Assembly: GCA_017615275.1 (NCBI GenBank)
Contig: JAGAAO010000025.1
Location: 25,025 to 89,024, forward strand
From: Butyrivibrio sp.
GTDB taxonomy: Bacteria; Bacillota; Clostridia; Lachnospirales; Lachnospiraceae
DNA length: 64,000 nucleotides
Direction of reading: 5' to 3'
How positions within the stretch are numbered: the first letter of the stretch is position 1; each line of letters starts with the position of its first letter. A program made the translations under genes and the position numbers. This document shows positions 1-9,488 of the stretch, piece after piece. The notes below the pieces were generated by a model. The model had not been told where the DNA came from. It made no database searches and saw only the letters and a program-made list of their open reading frames with translations.

Positions 1-82
1 CGGTTTCTCTTTATATATCGGCTTATTTGGGAAATTTCTTAGAAAAATTTGGTAAAGAAAATATGAGAAGATATTAGGAAAT

Positions 83-164
83 ACAAGCTTCACTAGGCTC
101 GGAAAAACCTCGCCAAGTGAACTTGTATGGTTCGCACTAAACTCGAAAATACCTCGTTAAGTGC
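83..164. repeat. Pair of related hairpins with covarying stems
   Basis: Two inverted repeats lie directly after the stop of the last CobW gene. Hairpin 1 (83-126) has arms ACAAG-TTCACT and AGTGAA-CTTGT. Hairpin 2 (134-164) has arms GCACT and AGTGC. Both share the core CACTA-(GG or AA)-CTCG...CCTCG-(CC or TT)-AAGTG. The inner stem pair changes from GG/CC to AA/TT while the loop stays nearly the same, which is the compensatory pattern expected of a structured RNA or cruciform. No T-run follows on the cobW strand, so these do not look like ordinary terminators. Function unknown. Confidence 0.6.
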
Positions 165-165
165 T

Positions 166-1101
166 CTACACAACTGAGATGACTTCGCGTGCAGGTTTTT
201 CACAAGGGCGGATAGACTCGACGAGACAGGTTGGGAATTCCACATCGTACTTGGCGACATAGTCCTTGTCGACCGTACCTGTTATCTCAACCCAATCGTC
301 ATTCTCGACAGGGTCACTCCCGCTGTAGTGACAGATTATTCCAAAAAGAGAAATATCCTCTTCACAGCATGTCATTGCAAGCCTTCCCGCAAGGAATATA
401 TCTTTACCTTCCTCTTTTGCTTTCATGATACGTGCCGTAAAGACTATCTTCTTCCCAAGATATCTGTCGAGATTATCAAGGCTGTCAAGGTAAAAGACCG
501 AGAACCTGTCGTCTCTTACATCAATTACCTCATCGTCCAAAGAATACGGAAGATCATCTTCAAATTTCTGAAGTATGTCTTCTCCGTGCTTATCCTTGCA
601 GACTATATTAAGGCTGGGATTTACAGCCTTAACACTTCGTCTGTATGAAGCCATCTTATCCATGACATCGTCGCAGTTATTGAAAATTGTAAGATATGCT
701 TTTCGCACATGTTCGGACATAATAGATTTCATATTCGCCGCAAACATCTCAAATGTGGCTGAATCTATTATTACGATTTCCATGATATCGTCCCAGAACC
801 TTGAAAGATCAAGATTCCTTCTATCCCACATTCCGTTGTATTCAACAACAATCCTTTCGGGGCAAACTTCTTTTTCAAGCTCCGCGATATGTTCGGGAGT
901 GAAATCTTCTTCGTTTTCGATATTTTTGATAACGACTTTCAGATGCTGCATAAGAAAGTCATCATACTCTACTTCTCCCTCCTCACAGAGTATAAGGAGT
1001 GTCTTTCCGTCTATCTCGAAATAGTCCTCCTCGAGAAGATCCTGTATAAAACTGGTCTTACCGGCATCCAAAAAGCCGTTTACAAAATATACCTTATTCA
1101 A
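166..1101 (-). CDS. CobW-type GTPase fused to a YcgQ/DUF1980-like C-terminal domain
   Basis: A 311-aa G3E-family (CobW/HypB/UreG) P-loop protein. Walker A is GFLDAGKT at residues 9-16, a Walker-B-like segment VEYNGMW lies near 86-92, and the base-recognition motif is degenerate (FNNCD, about 140-144). It lacks the CxCC metal motif of its neighbour. Residues about 214-300 (AGRLAMTCCEEDIS, DDWVEITGTV) resemble the C-terminal domain of YcgQ/TIGR03943 proteins, which accompany metal-related permeases. I chose the TTG start at 1101 because AAGGTGG lies 6-7 nt upstream and it gives an 8-nt overlap with the preceding cobW gene; the longer ATG at 1134 has no such site. It is the last gene of the glp operon. 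Metal chaperone or insertion GTPase is inferred; the metal is unknown. Confidence 0.75.
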   Translation of the reverse strand: MNKVYFVNGFLDAGKTSFIQDLLEEDYFEIDGKTLLILCEEGEVEYDDFLMQHLKVVIKNIENEEDFTPEHIAELEKEVCPERIVVEYNGMWDRRNLDLSRFWDDIMEIVIIDSATFEMFAANMKSIMSEHVRKAYLTIFNNCDDVMDKMASYRRSVKAVNPSLNIVCKDKHGEDILQKFEDDLPYSLDDEVIDVRDDRFSVFYLDSLDNLDRYLGKKIVFTARIMKAKEEGKDIFLAGRLAMTCCEEDISLFGIICHYSGSDPVENDDWVEITGTVDKDYVAKYDVEFPTCLVESIRPCEKPAREVISVV

Positions 1102-2245
1102 CTTCTTCCACCTTTTCAGCCAAACAATCATCAAGTCTATCGGTGATGGCGTCTTTATCTATTTCTTTTCCTATAAAAACAATCTGGTTCATTCGGTCTC
1201 CGTAGACCTCATCCCACTCATCCATAATATCGGGATAAGCTTCAATTACTTTCTGCCTTTCCTCTTCTTCAAACGCTGCAACCCAGTTGGAAACTTCAGA
1301 AACCGAAGCGTTTCTTCCTGCCTGCTCAAAGAGCTGAACATGAATATCGTCGTCGGCAAACCATATATAACCCTTGGCTCTTACGATATCCTCAGGATAT
1401 TCGTTTTCTATAAAATTGCTGAAAAGCTCTCTGTCAAAAGGTCTTATATTCTCATATACAAAAGAATTGAGACCATACTCATCGACACAGGACTCCTCCA
1501 TCTTGCTTTCTCTTGCAAGAGCCTGCTGCATAGCAGATGAATTCATTACTTCGTCGTAGTCGAACTTATCTCCGCTGAATATCTTGTCGGAATCAACCTT
1601 TCCGCTTACGCACTCGATGATTTCCGCTTCTCTTTGGAAGTTTCTTATAGTGTTTTTTACTTCCTCGATCTTATCGGGAGGAAGAAGGTCACACTTATTT
1701 AAAACAACGATATTGCAGAACTCGATCTGATCCATAACAAGATTCAGGATATCAGGATCTTCGTCCTCTATCTCACTTATTTCCTGCTCACTCTTTTCAT
1801 TCAAGCCGTCAAGAAATTCTGTGTAGATTCTGTCCGCATCAACGACTGTCACTATTGAATCAAGATAAACGTTACTCTTTTGGTGAGTATCCTTGTACAT
1901 TAAAAAGCCGTCTGCTATGGATGCGGGATTGCTGATACCGGAAGCTTCAACGATTATCTTTTTTACATTCTTGTCTTTGGACAATTCCTCAATCTGATTC
2001 ATGAACGCTTCCTGAAGCGTACAGCATATACATCCGTTTGTAAGTTCAATCATCTTGGAATCGGCTTCTGTCACGTTGTTGTTCTTAATGAGAGAAGCAT
2101 CGATGTTTATGCTTCCCATATCGTTTACAATAAGTGCGATCCCACTGTTGTCTTCATTCTTTAAAAGCTCATTCAAAAGAGTTGTCTTTCCTGAGCCAAG
2201 GTATCCCGTGATTATGGTTACGGGTTTTTTGTTATTCCCAAACAT
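1094..2245 (-). CDS. CobW/COG0523 GTPase with CxCC metal-binding motif
   Basis: A 383-aa G3E GTPase of the COG0523 metallochaperone type. Walker A GYLGSGKT is at residues 14-21, the family metal motif GCICC at 71-75, the EASG segment follows at about 103-106, and the guanine-specificity motif is NKCD. The C-terminal part carries the CobW_C-like segment (RAKGYIWFADDD). These proteins hydrolyse GTP to deliver zinc or cobalt to client proteins. Start at 2245 is supported by GAGG 7 nt upstream; a longer reading frame to 2305 overlaps the nicotinamidase gene and lacks a site. It follows pncA by 16 nt and overlaps the downstream GTPase by 8 nt, so the two GTPases are translationally coupled. Confidence 0.85.
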   Translation of the reverse strand: MFGNNKKPVTIITGYLGSGKTTLLNELLKNEDNSGIALIVNDMGSINIDASLIKNNNVTEADSKMIELTNGCICCTLQEAFMNQIEELSKDKNVKKIIVEASGISNPASIADGFLMYKDTHQKSNVYLDSIVTVVDADRIYTEFLDGLNEKSEQEISEIEDEDPDILNLVMDQIEFCNIVVLNKCDLLPPDKIEEVKNTIRNFQREAEIIECVSGKVDSDKIFSGDKFDYDEVMNSSAMQQALARESKMEESCVDEYGLNSFVYENIRPFDRELFSNFIENEYPEDIVRAKGYIWFADDDIHVQLFEQAGRNASVSEVSNWVAAFEEEERQKVIEAYPDIMDEWDEVYGDRMNQIVFIGKEIDKDAITDRLDDCLAEKVEEVE

Positions 2246-2261
2246 AAGTATCCTCTCTAGT

Positions 2262-2780
2262 CTAGCAAGTAATCTGGCATGAACGCATGGTCTCAAGGGC
2301 AGCAAGGTGCTTTTCTACGGTAACTCCCGCACAACACTTGGGATCCACACTAATCTTTATTTCAGGCATGTAAGCCTTAAGCATGAGCGCATTCGAAACA
2401 ACACAGATATCTGTGCAAAGACCGATGAGCTCTACTTCTATCTCTTCTTTATCAGCGATAGCCTTTATAGTCTCTGCGAGCTTAACAGATCCGAATGTGG
2501 GCTTATTGATAAATGTAGCACCCTCAACCTCTGCTGCCACAGTCTTATCAAGCTCCCAGCCTTCTGTATTCTCTACGCAGTGAACAACTGGAAGATTTTT
2601 TCCCTCCTGAGTGTCCATATAGTTTTCCTGATGTGTGTCCCTTGTCACAAACACATCCTTTATGTCGTAGCTTCTTATCTTCTCTACAACAGCAGGAACG
2701 ATCGCAACGGCCTCCTTTGTTCCAAGTGCTCCGTCAACGAAATCCTTCTGCATATCTACAACAACAAGTAATTTTCTCAT
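2262..2780 (-). CDS. pncA: Nicotinamidase / cysteine hydrolase (isochorismatase family)
   Basis: A 172-aa cysteine hydrolase predicted to convert nicotinamide to nicotinate in cytoplasmic NAD salvage. The family catalytic triad is visible: D9 (VVDMQKDF), K93 (INKPTFGS) and C126 (CTDICVVSN). The metal ligands D48, H50 (TRDTHQ) and H67 (PVVHC) are in place, which favours nicotinamidase over other isochorismatase-like enzymes. Its ATG overlaps the stop of the DUF1667 gene by 4 nt (ATGA), with GGAG 8 nt upstream. Its place behind NAD-linked glycerol oxidation genes fits NAD recycling, but that link is inferred. Confidence 0.85.
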   Translation of the reverse strand: MRKLLVVVDMQKDFVDGALGTKEAVAIVPAVVEKIRSYDIKDVFVTRDTHQENYMDTQEGKNLPVVHCVENTEGWELDKTVAAEVEGATFINKPTFGSVKLAETIKAIADKEEIEVELIGLCTDICVVSNALMLKAYMPEIKISVDPKCCAGVTVEKHLAALETMRSCQITC

Positions 2781-3142
2781 ATTAAATCTCCATTTCCTGT
2801 AGCTATTATGTCACTTCCCGTGCCCGCTACGTTTTTAATTATAACATCCCCTATCGAAACAGGCGCCTTGGCGATTGCCTCATTTATCTCTTTCATGACA
2901 TCAAAGATCTTGCTCTTGGGAATATCGGTGCTTGTTTTTACAGAAACTCTGCTTCTGTCGCTACCTTCAAGCTTCACGGTACTTGTAACTATTCTGGTCG
3001 GGTTCACTACTTCTTTTCTTGCGTAGATGTCCCCTTTCTGACAAGTATTGCCCTCAACGGACACAGCTTCTCCGTTCTCAAGCATAACAGTAAGAAAGCA
3101 TCCCATGGGACAACCTATGCATGTAAGTTCTCTTTTATCCAT
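2777..3142 (-). CDS. DUF1667 domain protein (conserved CxxC pairs)
   Basis: A 121-aa protein of the DUF1667/COG3862 family. It begins with the cysteine cluster CIGCPMGC (residues 8-15) and has a further cysteine at 34 (GNTCQKG). This family is usually encoded beside glpK and FAD-dependent glycerol-3-phosphate dehydrogenases in Firmicutes, as here. The cysteines suggest metal or Fe-S binding, perhaps as an electron-transfer subunit of the dehydrogenase, but its biochemical role is not established. AAGGAG lies 7 nt before the ATG. It is followed with a 4-nt overlap by pncA. Confidence 0.8.
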   Translation of the reverse strand: MDKRELTCIGCPMGCFLTVMLENGEAVSVEGNTCQKGDIYARKEVVNPTRIVTSTVKLEGSDRSRVSVKTSTDIPKSKIFDVMKEINEAIAKAPVSIGDVIIKNVAGTGSDIIATGNGDLI

Positions 3143-3165
3143 AGCGTTACTCCTTAACTATTTTT

Positions 3166-3447
3166 TTATCCTTCAAGTCTCATCATAAAAATCGAATATT
3201 CATCGTTCTGAAAGTCAAGATCGGGTGAATTCTCTCCGCCGCCGTTGGTACTTCTCTTTATCTCCGCATAGAACTCTTCTCCCTGATTTATAATATCCAT
3301 AACAGTGAGTTCAATTCCGTTCTTCGTAGCAATATCGCAGAAATCAGAAACAGGATTTGCCGATTTTCTCGTTGAAAGAAGCTCCTCTTTAAGAGCCGGA
3401 TTTTCTTTTGCCATCTCAAGTAACTTATCAAGCTTTTCAGTAATCAT
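3166..3447 (-). CDS. Small Nif11-like protein of unknown function
   Basis: A 93-aa acidic protein. The N-terminal half is helical with spacing typical of Nif11-like leader domains (NPALKEELLSTR, then FCDIATKNGIELTVMDI). The C-terminal tail contains STNGGGENS followed by an acidic/aromatic end, resembling Lachnospiraceae Nif11-like peptides as I remember them. No modification enzyme or exporter gene lies nearby, so a natural-product precursor role is not supported. Start 3447 has AAGGTG 7-8 nt upstream; the in-frame ATG at 3453 is too close to that site. It sits between the FAD oxidoreductase and DUF1667 genes in the glp operon. The gene is clear; the family call is tentative. Confidence 0.6.
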   Translation of the reverse strand: MITEKLDKLLEMAKENPALKEELLSTRKSANPVSDFCDIATKNGIELTVMDIINQGEEFYAEIKRSTNGGGENSPDLDFQNDEYSIFMMRLEG

Positions 3448-3449
3448 GA

Positions 3450-4718
3450 TCATTCACCTTCAATCCTTACAACTATCTTCTTAAGACCGCTTCTCTTTAC
3501 AAGTTCATCCTTCTTAAGAACAATCTGCTCCATTTCACCCGGAGACATGATTCTCTTTTTGTTATGCATGACTCTCTCATCATCAAAGTACACACTGACA
3601 AAAGAATCCTTGTAAACATCGCCAACTCTGAACCTCACGGTCAAGAGATCTTCCATCCTACCTGTATCAATCGTCTTTGGAACAGTATACCTTGCTCCGC
3701 TCTCAGCGACAACCTCTATATTTCCCGAAGTGTTTCCTGCCCTGCATCCGCTCTCGATATATTTTGCCGCATTATAACCCGCTCTTTTAGCTTCTTCTGA
3801 GACATAGTCCACAAGATCGTGAACATGCAGAACATTGCCGCAGGCAAAGATTCCGGGAATATTGGTCTCAAGAGATTCGTTGACCGTAGGGCCGCCCGTT
3901 ACTGCATTCATCTCTATTCCCGCAGAAAGAGACAGCTCATTTTCGGGTATTAAACCGCATGATAAAAGAAGTGTATCACAAGTATAGCGCTCTTCCGTCC
4001 CCGGAATCGGCTTTCTGTCAGGTCCAACCTCTGCTATTGTGACCGCCTCTATATGCTCTTTTCCCTCAATGTCTACGACTGTATGCGACAATTTAAGCGG
4101 AATATCATAATCATCAAGACACTGAACAATATTTCGCTTAAGCCCTCCAGAATACGGCATAAGTTCTGCGACAAGCTTAACTTTTGCACCTTCAAGAGTC
4201 ATTCTCCTCGCCATGATAAGTCCGATATCTCCCGAGCCAAGGATAACTACTTCTTTGCCCGGCATGTAACCTTCGATATTTACAAGTCTCTGAGCCGTTC
4301 CCGCAGAAAAAATCCCCGCAGGGCGATAGCCCGGAATATTGAGAGCTCCTCTTGACCTCTCCCTACAGCCCATGGCAAGGATCACTGCTTTAGCCGGTAT
4401 CGTGAACATGCCATCCTCTCTGTTCATGGCTGTGACCGTTCTGTCGCCTTCAATGTTCATCACCATAGTGCCAAGCTTATAATCTATTCCGAGTTCAAAA
4501 ACCTTTTGCTTAAATCTGTCGGCATACTCTGGACCTGTGAGTTCCTCCTTGAATGTATGAAGTCCAAAGCCGTTGTGAATGCACTGATTCAAAATGCCGC
4601 CAAGCTCTTTGTCCCTCTCAAGGATCAGTATGCTGTCATTTCCCGCTTCCTTTGCCGCGATTGCAGCTGCAAGTCCCGCAGGTCCGCCTCCGACAATAAC
4701 TATATCGTATGACTTCAT
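3450..4718 (-). CDS. NAD(P)/FAD-dependent oxidoreductase (glp operon)
   Basis: A 422-aa pyridine-nucleotide-disulfide-type flavoprotein. The FAD dinucleotide-binding motif is at the N terminus (VIVGGGPAGLAAA), the NAD-binding motif is VILGSGDIGLIMARR near residue 170, and the second FAD motif is PGIFACGNVLHVHDLVD near 290-300. A possible redox pair is absent; CIHNGFG carries one cysteine near residue 46. It most likely passes electrons between the GlpA-like dehydrogenase and NAD(P), as in GlpB- or NoxA-like partners. The ATG at 4718 lies 8 nt after GAGGTG; the ATG at 4724 overlaps the upstream stop (ATGA) but is too close to the site. Confidence 0.85.
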   Translation of the reverse strand: MKSYDIVIVGGGPAGLAAAIAAKEAGNDSILILERDKELGGILNQCIHNGFGLHTFKEELTGPEYADRFKQKVFELGIDYKLGTMVMNIEGDRTVTAMNREDGMFTIPAKAVILAMGCRERSRGALNIPGYRPAGIFSAGTAQRLVNIEGYMPGKEVVILGSGDIGLIMARRMTLEGAKVKLVAELMPYSGGLKRNIVQCLDDYDIPLKLSHTVVDIEGKEHIEAVTIAEVGPDRKPIPGTEERYTCDTLLLSCGLIPENELSLSAGIEMNAVTGGPTVNESLETNIPGIFACGNVLHVHDLVDYVSEEAKRAGYNAAKYIESGCRAGNTSGNIEVVAESGARYTVPKTIDTGRMEDLLTVRFRVGDVYKDSFVSVYFDDERVMHNKKRIMSPGEMEQIVLKKDELVKRSGLKKIVVRIEGE

Positions 4719-4720
4719 GC

Positions 4721-6163
4721 TCATCTCACCTCCCCTTTGGTTCTCTCAAGGACTATGTTGGACTTTCCGCCCGACTTTGTAATGTCTTCATAATCTATAC
4801 CAAGTTCTCTGCTTAATATCTCCATTGTCCTTGGCATGCAAAAGCCCGCCTGACATCTTCCCATTCCCGCTCTCGTCCTTCTCTTTACACCATCAAGACT
4901 CTTTGCCCCAAGCGGTCTGTGAATTGAGTCGATTATCTCGCCTTCTGTTATTGATTCACATCTGCAGATTATATTTCCGTATGCGGGATTCTCTTTTATA
5001 AGAGCGTTCATCTCCTCTGCAGAAAGCCCTTCCGTTCTTCTTACAGCCTTTCTCGTTGTGATGATCTCATCTTTCTTTTTCATGGGCAAAAGAGATTTCG
5101 CTATATCGCAGACCATCTCGCCGATTGCAGGACTACTTGTAAGTCCGGGAGACTCTATTCCCGCACAATCAATAAATCCCGGTGCATCCTCGATCTCTTT
5201 AATAATAAATTCGTGTCCATCCTCGTGTGCACGAAGTCCCGCAAATGAAGTAATCACCTTATTCATGGGAAGCTTCTTAATATGGTTTCCGGCTTTTTCT
5301 ATAAGCTCGTTTATTCCTTCCGCCTTCGTGTTCGTAGCCTCTTTATCCTCGGTATCTATTGCCGTCGGGCCGACTATCATATTGCCGTGTACCGTAGGTG
5401 CCACAAGAACACCCTTTCCAAGAGCCGTAGGCTGCGGGAAGATAATGTGATTCACATATCCCCCGACCTGCTTATCAAGAAGGCAGTAGTCACCTCTTCT
5501 TTCTGTTATATGTATCTTGTTTGCACTAACCATGTTGTGAATGACGTCGGCATACACACCCGCCGCATTGACAACGAGCTTTGTAACATACTCTCCGTTA
5601 TTTGTACTTATGTGCCAGTTCCCGTCATCACTCTTTTTGATGTCTTTTACCTCGGTGTTAAACTTAAACTCTGTTCCGTTAACAGCAGCAACTTCCGCCA
5701 TTCCCATGTTGAGCTCAAACGGGCAAACAATTCCCGCACTCGGGGCAAAAAGAGCTCCTTCTGTATCGTCCGAAAGATTTGGCTCCATGGAAAGTGCTTC
5801 TTCCTTAGAAAGAATCTTAAGCCCTTTAACACCGTTTTTTATACCTCTGTCATAGAGAGTCTTAAGCCCCGGTAGCTCCTCCTTGTGGATGCAAACGACA
5901 AGTGATCCTATCCTCTTAAAAGGAATATCCAGATCTTCGCAGAGCTTGTCCATCATCTCGTTTCCTCTGACATTGAGCTTTGCCATAAGAGAACCTTCGG
6001 CGGCGTCATAGCCTGCATGAATTATCGCCGAATTAGCCTTGGACGTTCCTTCGCACACGTCATCGCATTTTTCCAATACGCAGGTCTTGATGTCATACTG
6101 CGAAAGCTGCCACGCGACAGCCGCACCCGACACGCCCGCTCCGATAATTATCACATCATACAT
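4721..6163 (-). CDS. glpA: GlpA-like FAD-dependent glycerol-3-phosphate dehydrogenase with BFD [2Fe-2S] domain
   Basis: A 480-aa DAO-family flavoprotein. The FAD motif is VIIIGAGVSGAAVAWQLS at residues 4-21, with the DAO body to about 370. A C-terminal BFD-like Fe-S domain (about 390-460) carries CRC and C-x4-C cysteines (IICRCES, GRCQAGFC). This architecture matches anaerobic glycerol-3-phosphate dehydrogenase, which oxidises sn-glycerol-3-phosphate to dihydroxyacetone phosphate. It follows glpK by 6 nt, so kinase and dehydrogenase are made together. AGGAGG is about 11 nt before the ATG. The exact substrate is inferred from context. Confidence 0.85.
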   Translation of the reverse strand: MYDVIIIGAGVSGAAVAWQLSQYDIKTCVLEKCDDVCEGTSKANSAIIHAGYDAAEGSLMAKLNVRGNEMMDKLCEDLDIPFKRIGSLVVCIHKEELPGLKTLYDRGIKNGVKGLKILSKEEALSMEPNLSDDTEGALFAPSAGIVCPFELNMGMAEVAAVNGTEFKFNTEVKDIKKSDDGNWHISTNNGEYVTKLVVNAAGVYADVIHNMVSANKIHITERRGDYCLLDKQVGGYVNHIIFPQPTALGKGVLVAPTVHGNMIVGPTAIDTEDKEATNTKAEGINELIEKAGNHIKKLPMNKVITSFAGLRAHEDGHEFIIKEIEDAPGFIDCAGIESPGLTSSPAIGEMVCDIAKSLLPMKKKDEIITTRKAVRRTEGLSAEEMNALIKENPAYGNIICRCESITEGEIIDSIHRPLGAKSLDGVKRRTRAGMGRCQAGFCMPRTMEILSRELGIDYEDITKSGGKSNIVLERTKGEVR

Positions 6164-6169
6164 AAACTT

Positions 6170-7714
<1,545 letters not shown>

Positions 7715-7722
7715 TTAATTCT

Positions 7723-7728
7723 ATTATA
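7723..7728 (-). promoter_or_regulatory. Candidate -10 element of the glpK operon
   Basis: A perfect TATAAT on the minus strand, about 50 nt before the glpK start. No good -35 hexamer is visible 16-18 nt upstream (closest is AATACA), so activation by a regulator is possible. No catabolite-responsive cre-like palindrome was found around it. Confidence 0.45.
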
Positions 7729-7744
7729 CTTGAAAAGCCGCGTA

Positions 7745-7774
7745 TTGTATTCAGGGCAAATAATAAGCTATAAT
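7745..7774 (+). promoter_or_regulatory. Promoter of the 97-aa protein gene
   Basis: TTGTAT (7745-7750), an 18-nt spacer and TATAAT (7769-7774). The predicted transcript start near 7781 leaves a short leader ending in GGAGGG (7797-7802), which argues for translation from 7811 rather than from the ATG at 7787. Confidence 0.65.
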
Positions 7775-7810
7775 TAGAAAGGAAAGATGAATATGTGGAG
7801 GGCTAGTGTC

Positions 7811-8104
7811 ATGGCAAACGAAAGAGAAGATCTTATTCACTCACTTGCTAAATCCATGGGCGTAGGCGACGCACAAAAAGCGCGCGGCATATCGGGTAAG
7901 TACAATGCTGAGACCGGTACCATGTACTGTAACGGCCACATTATTTCCCGCACTACCATTGAACAGGCAAGCTCCTACTTTGGTTCACAGTATAAACGTC
8001 TTGCCGAAATCGATGACGAGAACGCCAAGGAGATGGCTTCGCTTTACGAAGTTGCAATGGAAGCGATAAACATGATAGTAACACCTACAGAGGCAGCCGA
8101 ATAA
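7811..8104 (+). CDS. Small hypothetical protein (97 aa)
   Basis: A 97-aa soluble protein with no motif I recognise. It is mostly helical, with a central turn (GKYNAETGTMYCNGHIISRTT) and an acidic helix near the C terminus. GGAGGG 8 nt before the ATG at 7811, a sigma-A-type promoter upstream and a strong terminator overlapping the stop show a real single-gene transcription unit. It is divergent from glpK. The upstream in-frame ATG at 7787 lies only a few nt after the expected transcript start and is less likely. Function unknown. Confidence 0.75.
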   Translation: MANEREDLIHSLAKSMGVGDAQKARGISGKYNAETGTMYCNGHIISRTTIEQASSYFGSQYKRLAEIDDENAKEMASLYEVAMEAINMIVTPTEAAE

Positions 8105-8121
8105 CGGCTACCTCTTTTTTT
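8090..8121 (+). terminator. Rho-independent terminator
   Basis: A stem of GAGGCAGCCG (8090-8099) and CGGCTACCTC (8105-8114) with a 5-nt loop is followed by seven or more T. It overlaps the end of the 97-aa gene. Confidence 0.9.
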
Positions 8122-8185
8122 GCTTCGCAATACCACTCGCTCTTCGAATCATTAAAAAATTCTCCGCTATGGATGCACTCAGCTA

Positions 8186-9307
8186 TCACTCTTCTTCTGC
8201 TTCGTCCACTGCTTCATAGGCGGTGTAGTACGTCTCCACTCTATCAAACCTGTAGTACGCATCTCCCTTTACTGTTCCCACTCCGTTTGGCTCCACATAC
8301 ACATTGCTGTTACTCGCGGGAATGAGCCAGATACAATCAACCAGCTCCGCCCCGTCAAAAAATAAAACAAATGCGTCCACTTTCACTTTCTTATCACATA
8401 AATTCTTAGCCTCAACCACCACAGAATTTCCTTCAGCTTTGGAATGAATAGCAATGTCGTTAAGCCTGTCCTTCTCATAGGGATTTCTTTTGGTGACAGA
8501 AAACTCATACATGGTGGGAAGTTTCCCATTAAGCTCCCTCTTATCAAACCTTCCCTCAAATACAAATTTGGCTCCGTCTTGAACAACTTCAACTGTCTTC
8601 TCGGATACCGAAAGCTCATCGCCATCATCATTTCTAGCAATAAATCTGCACTCATACCGAAGTTCTTTTCCCGAGTTATTCTGGAGAACCAGCACCGGAT
8701 TGCAGTTGTGATCATCTTCCCTGAAATACTGCGCGATCAGACTCGTTCCCCTGGGAATACCGCCGTAAGATGGCATGTTATCGTCAGAAGCACCTATCTG
8801 TATGCTTGCTGGCTTAAAATCACCATCGCCCTCTATCTTTCCTTTATCTCCCGTACCTTCTGTTGTTTTACCGGAAAGGCTTCCGTCCTTGTCGGTACTT
8901 TCGCCGACAACTTCAAAAACTACGGTTTTATCTTTTGCGGCGGTCGAAGTAATTTTTTGGTCGTCTGTATTAATATAAAATATCTGCTCTTTTTCAAGCT
9001 CGCTCTCCACCAACCATTGCATATCAAGCCCCATGTTTGTGTAGTTGTCGTAAATAATCTGAGATAAAATTGAAAGCTCCTCGCTCTTTTCATATGGCAG
9101 AGCAAATCCGAAGCTGTTTAGATACATGATAACAGGAACAAGTGCTCCGACCACAGACATAGCAAGAGCCCGCACCGCACTAATTGTTTTTTCCCGCAAA
9201 AGACACATCACACTGATAACGGCACCGGCAAGAGACGGAATGATCCCAACCACAGTAAATGAGGTTATCAAGCCAATAACCGACAGAACTATCGCAGCAA
9301 TCGTCAT
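8186..9307 (-). CDS. DUF4190-like membrane protein with extracellular domain
   Basis: A 373-aa protein with two N-terminal membrane helices (residues 1-37 and about 43-65) in the arrangement of DUF4190 proteins, followed by about 300 residues predicted outside the cytoplasm. The outer part has a low-complexity Gly/Asp/Lys stretch near 150-165, then beta-rich segments containing paired FLVLQNNSGKEL-like and VVEAKNLCDKKV-like strands, as in Lachnospiraceae surface proteins. No catalytic motif is evident. GGGGG lies about 12 nt before the ATG. Function unknown; a surface-anchored sensor or binding protein is a guess. Confidence 0.65.
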   Translation of the reverse strand: MTIAAIVLSVIGLITSFTVVGIIPSLAGAVISVMCLLREKTISAVRALAMSVVGALVPVIMYLNSFGFALPYEKSEELSILSQIIYDNYTNMGLDMQWLVESELEKEQIFYINTDDQKITSTAAKDKTVVFEVVGESTDKDGSLSGKTTEGTGDKGKIEGDGDFKPASIQIGASDDNMPSYGGIPRGTSLIAQYFREDDHNCNPVLVLQNNSGKELRYECRFIARNDDGDELSVSEKTVEVVQDGAKFVFEGRFDKRELNGKLPTMYEFSVTKRNPYEKDRLNDIAIHSKAEGNSVVVEAKNLCDKKVKVDAFVLFFDGAELVDCIWLIPASNSNVYVEPNGVGTVKGDAYYRFDRVETYYTAYEAVDEAEEE

Positions 9308-9381
9308 TTAATTCAAAGTCCCCCGATTTTTAGAAAAAAGACAAAATATTGCAAAATGTCAATACTTGTATCTGATTTTTT

Positions 9382-9410
9382 TTGAGCTACAATATGTTGT
9401 AGAATATATA
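9382..9410 (+). promoter_or_regulatory. Promoter with embedded dyad for the 56-aa gene
   Basis: TTGAGC (9382-9387), a 17-nt spacer and TATATA (9405-9410). The spacer is almost filled by the perfect dyad CTACAA-TATG-TTGTAG (9387-9402), a likely repressor operator because binding there would block RNA polymerase. Confidence 0.5.
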
Positions 9411-9488
9411 TTAATATTATAACAAAATGTGTGACCGTATATTTATATTATTTTATTTCGGAACATTTTTTGTGAGGAGGGTATGATT

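Noticed and set aside
2307-2771. Open frame of 154 codons opposite the nicotinamidase gene
   Set aside because: It lies entirely antisense to a gene with intact catalytic residues, has no ribosome binding site and no recognisable motif.
5282-5875. Open frame of 197 codons opposite the GlpA-like gene
   Set aside because: Antisense shadow of a conserved flavoprotein; composition is that of a reverse-complement frame.
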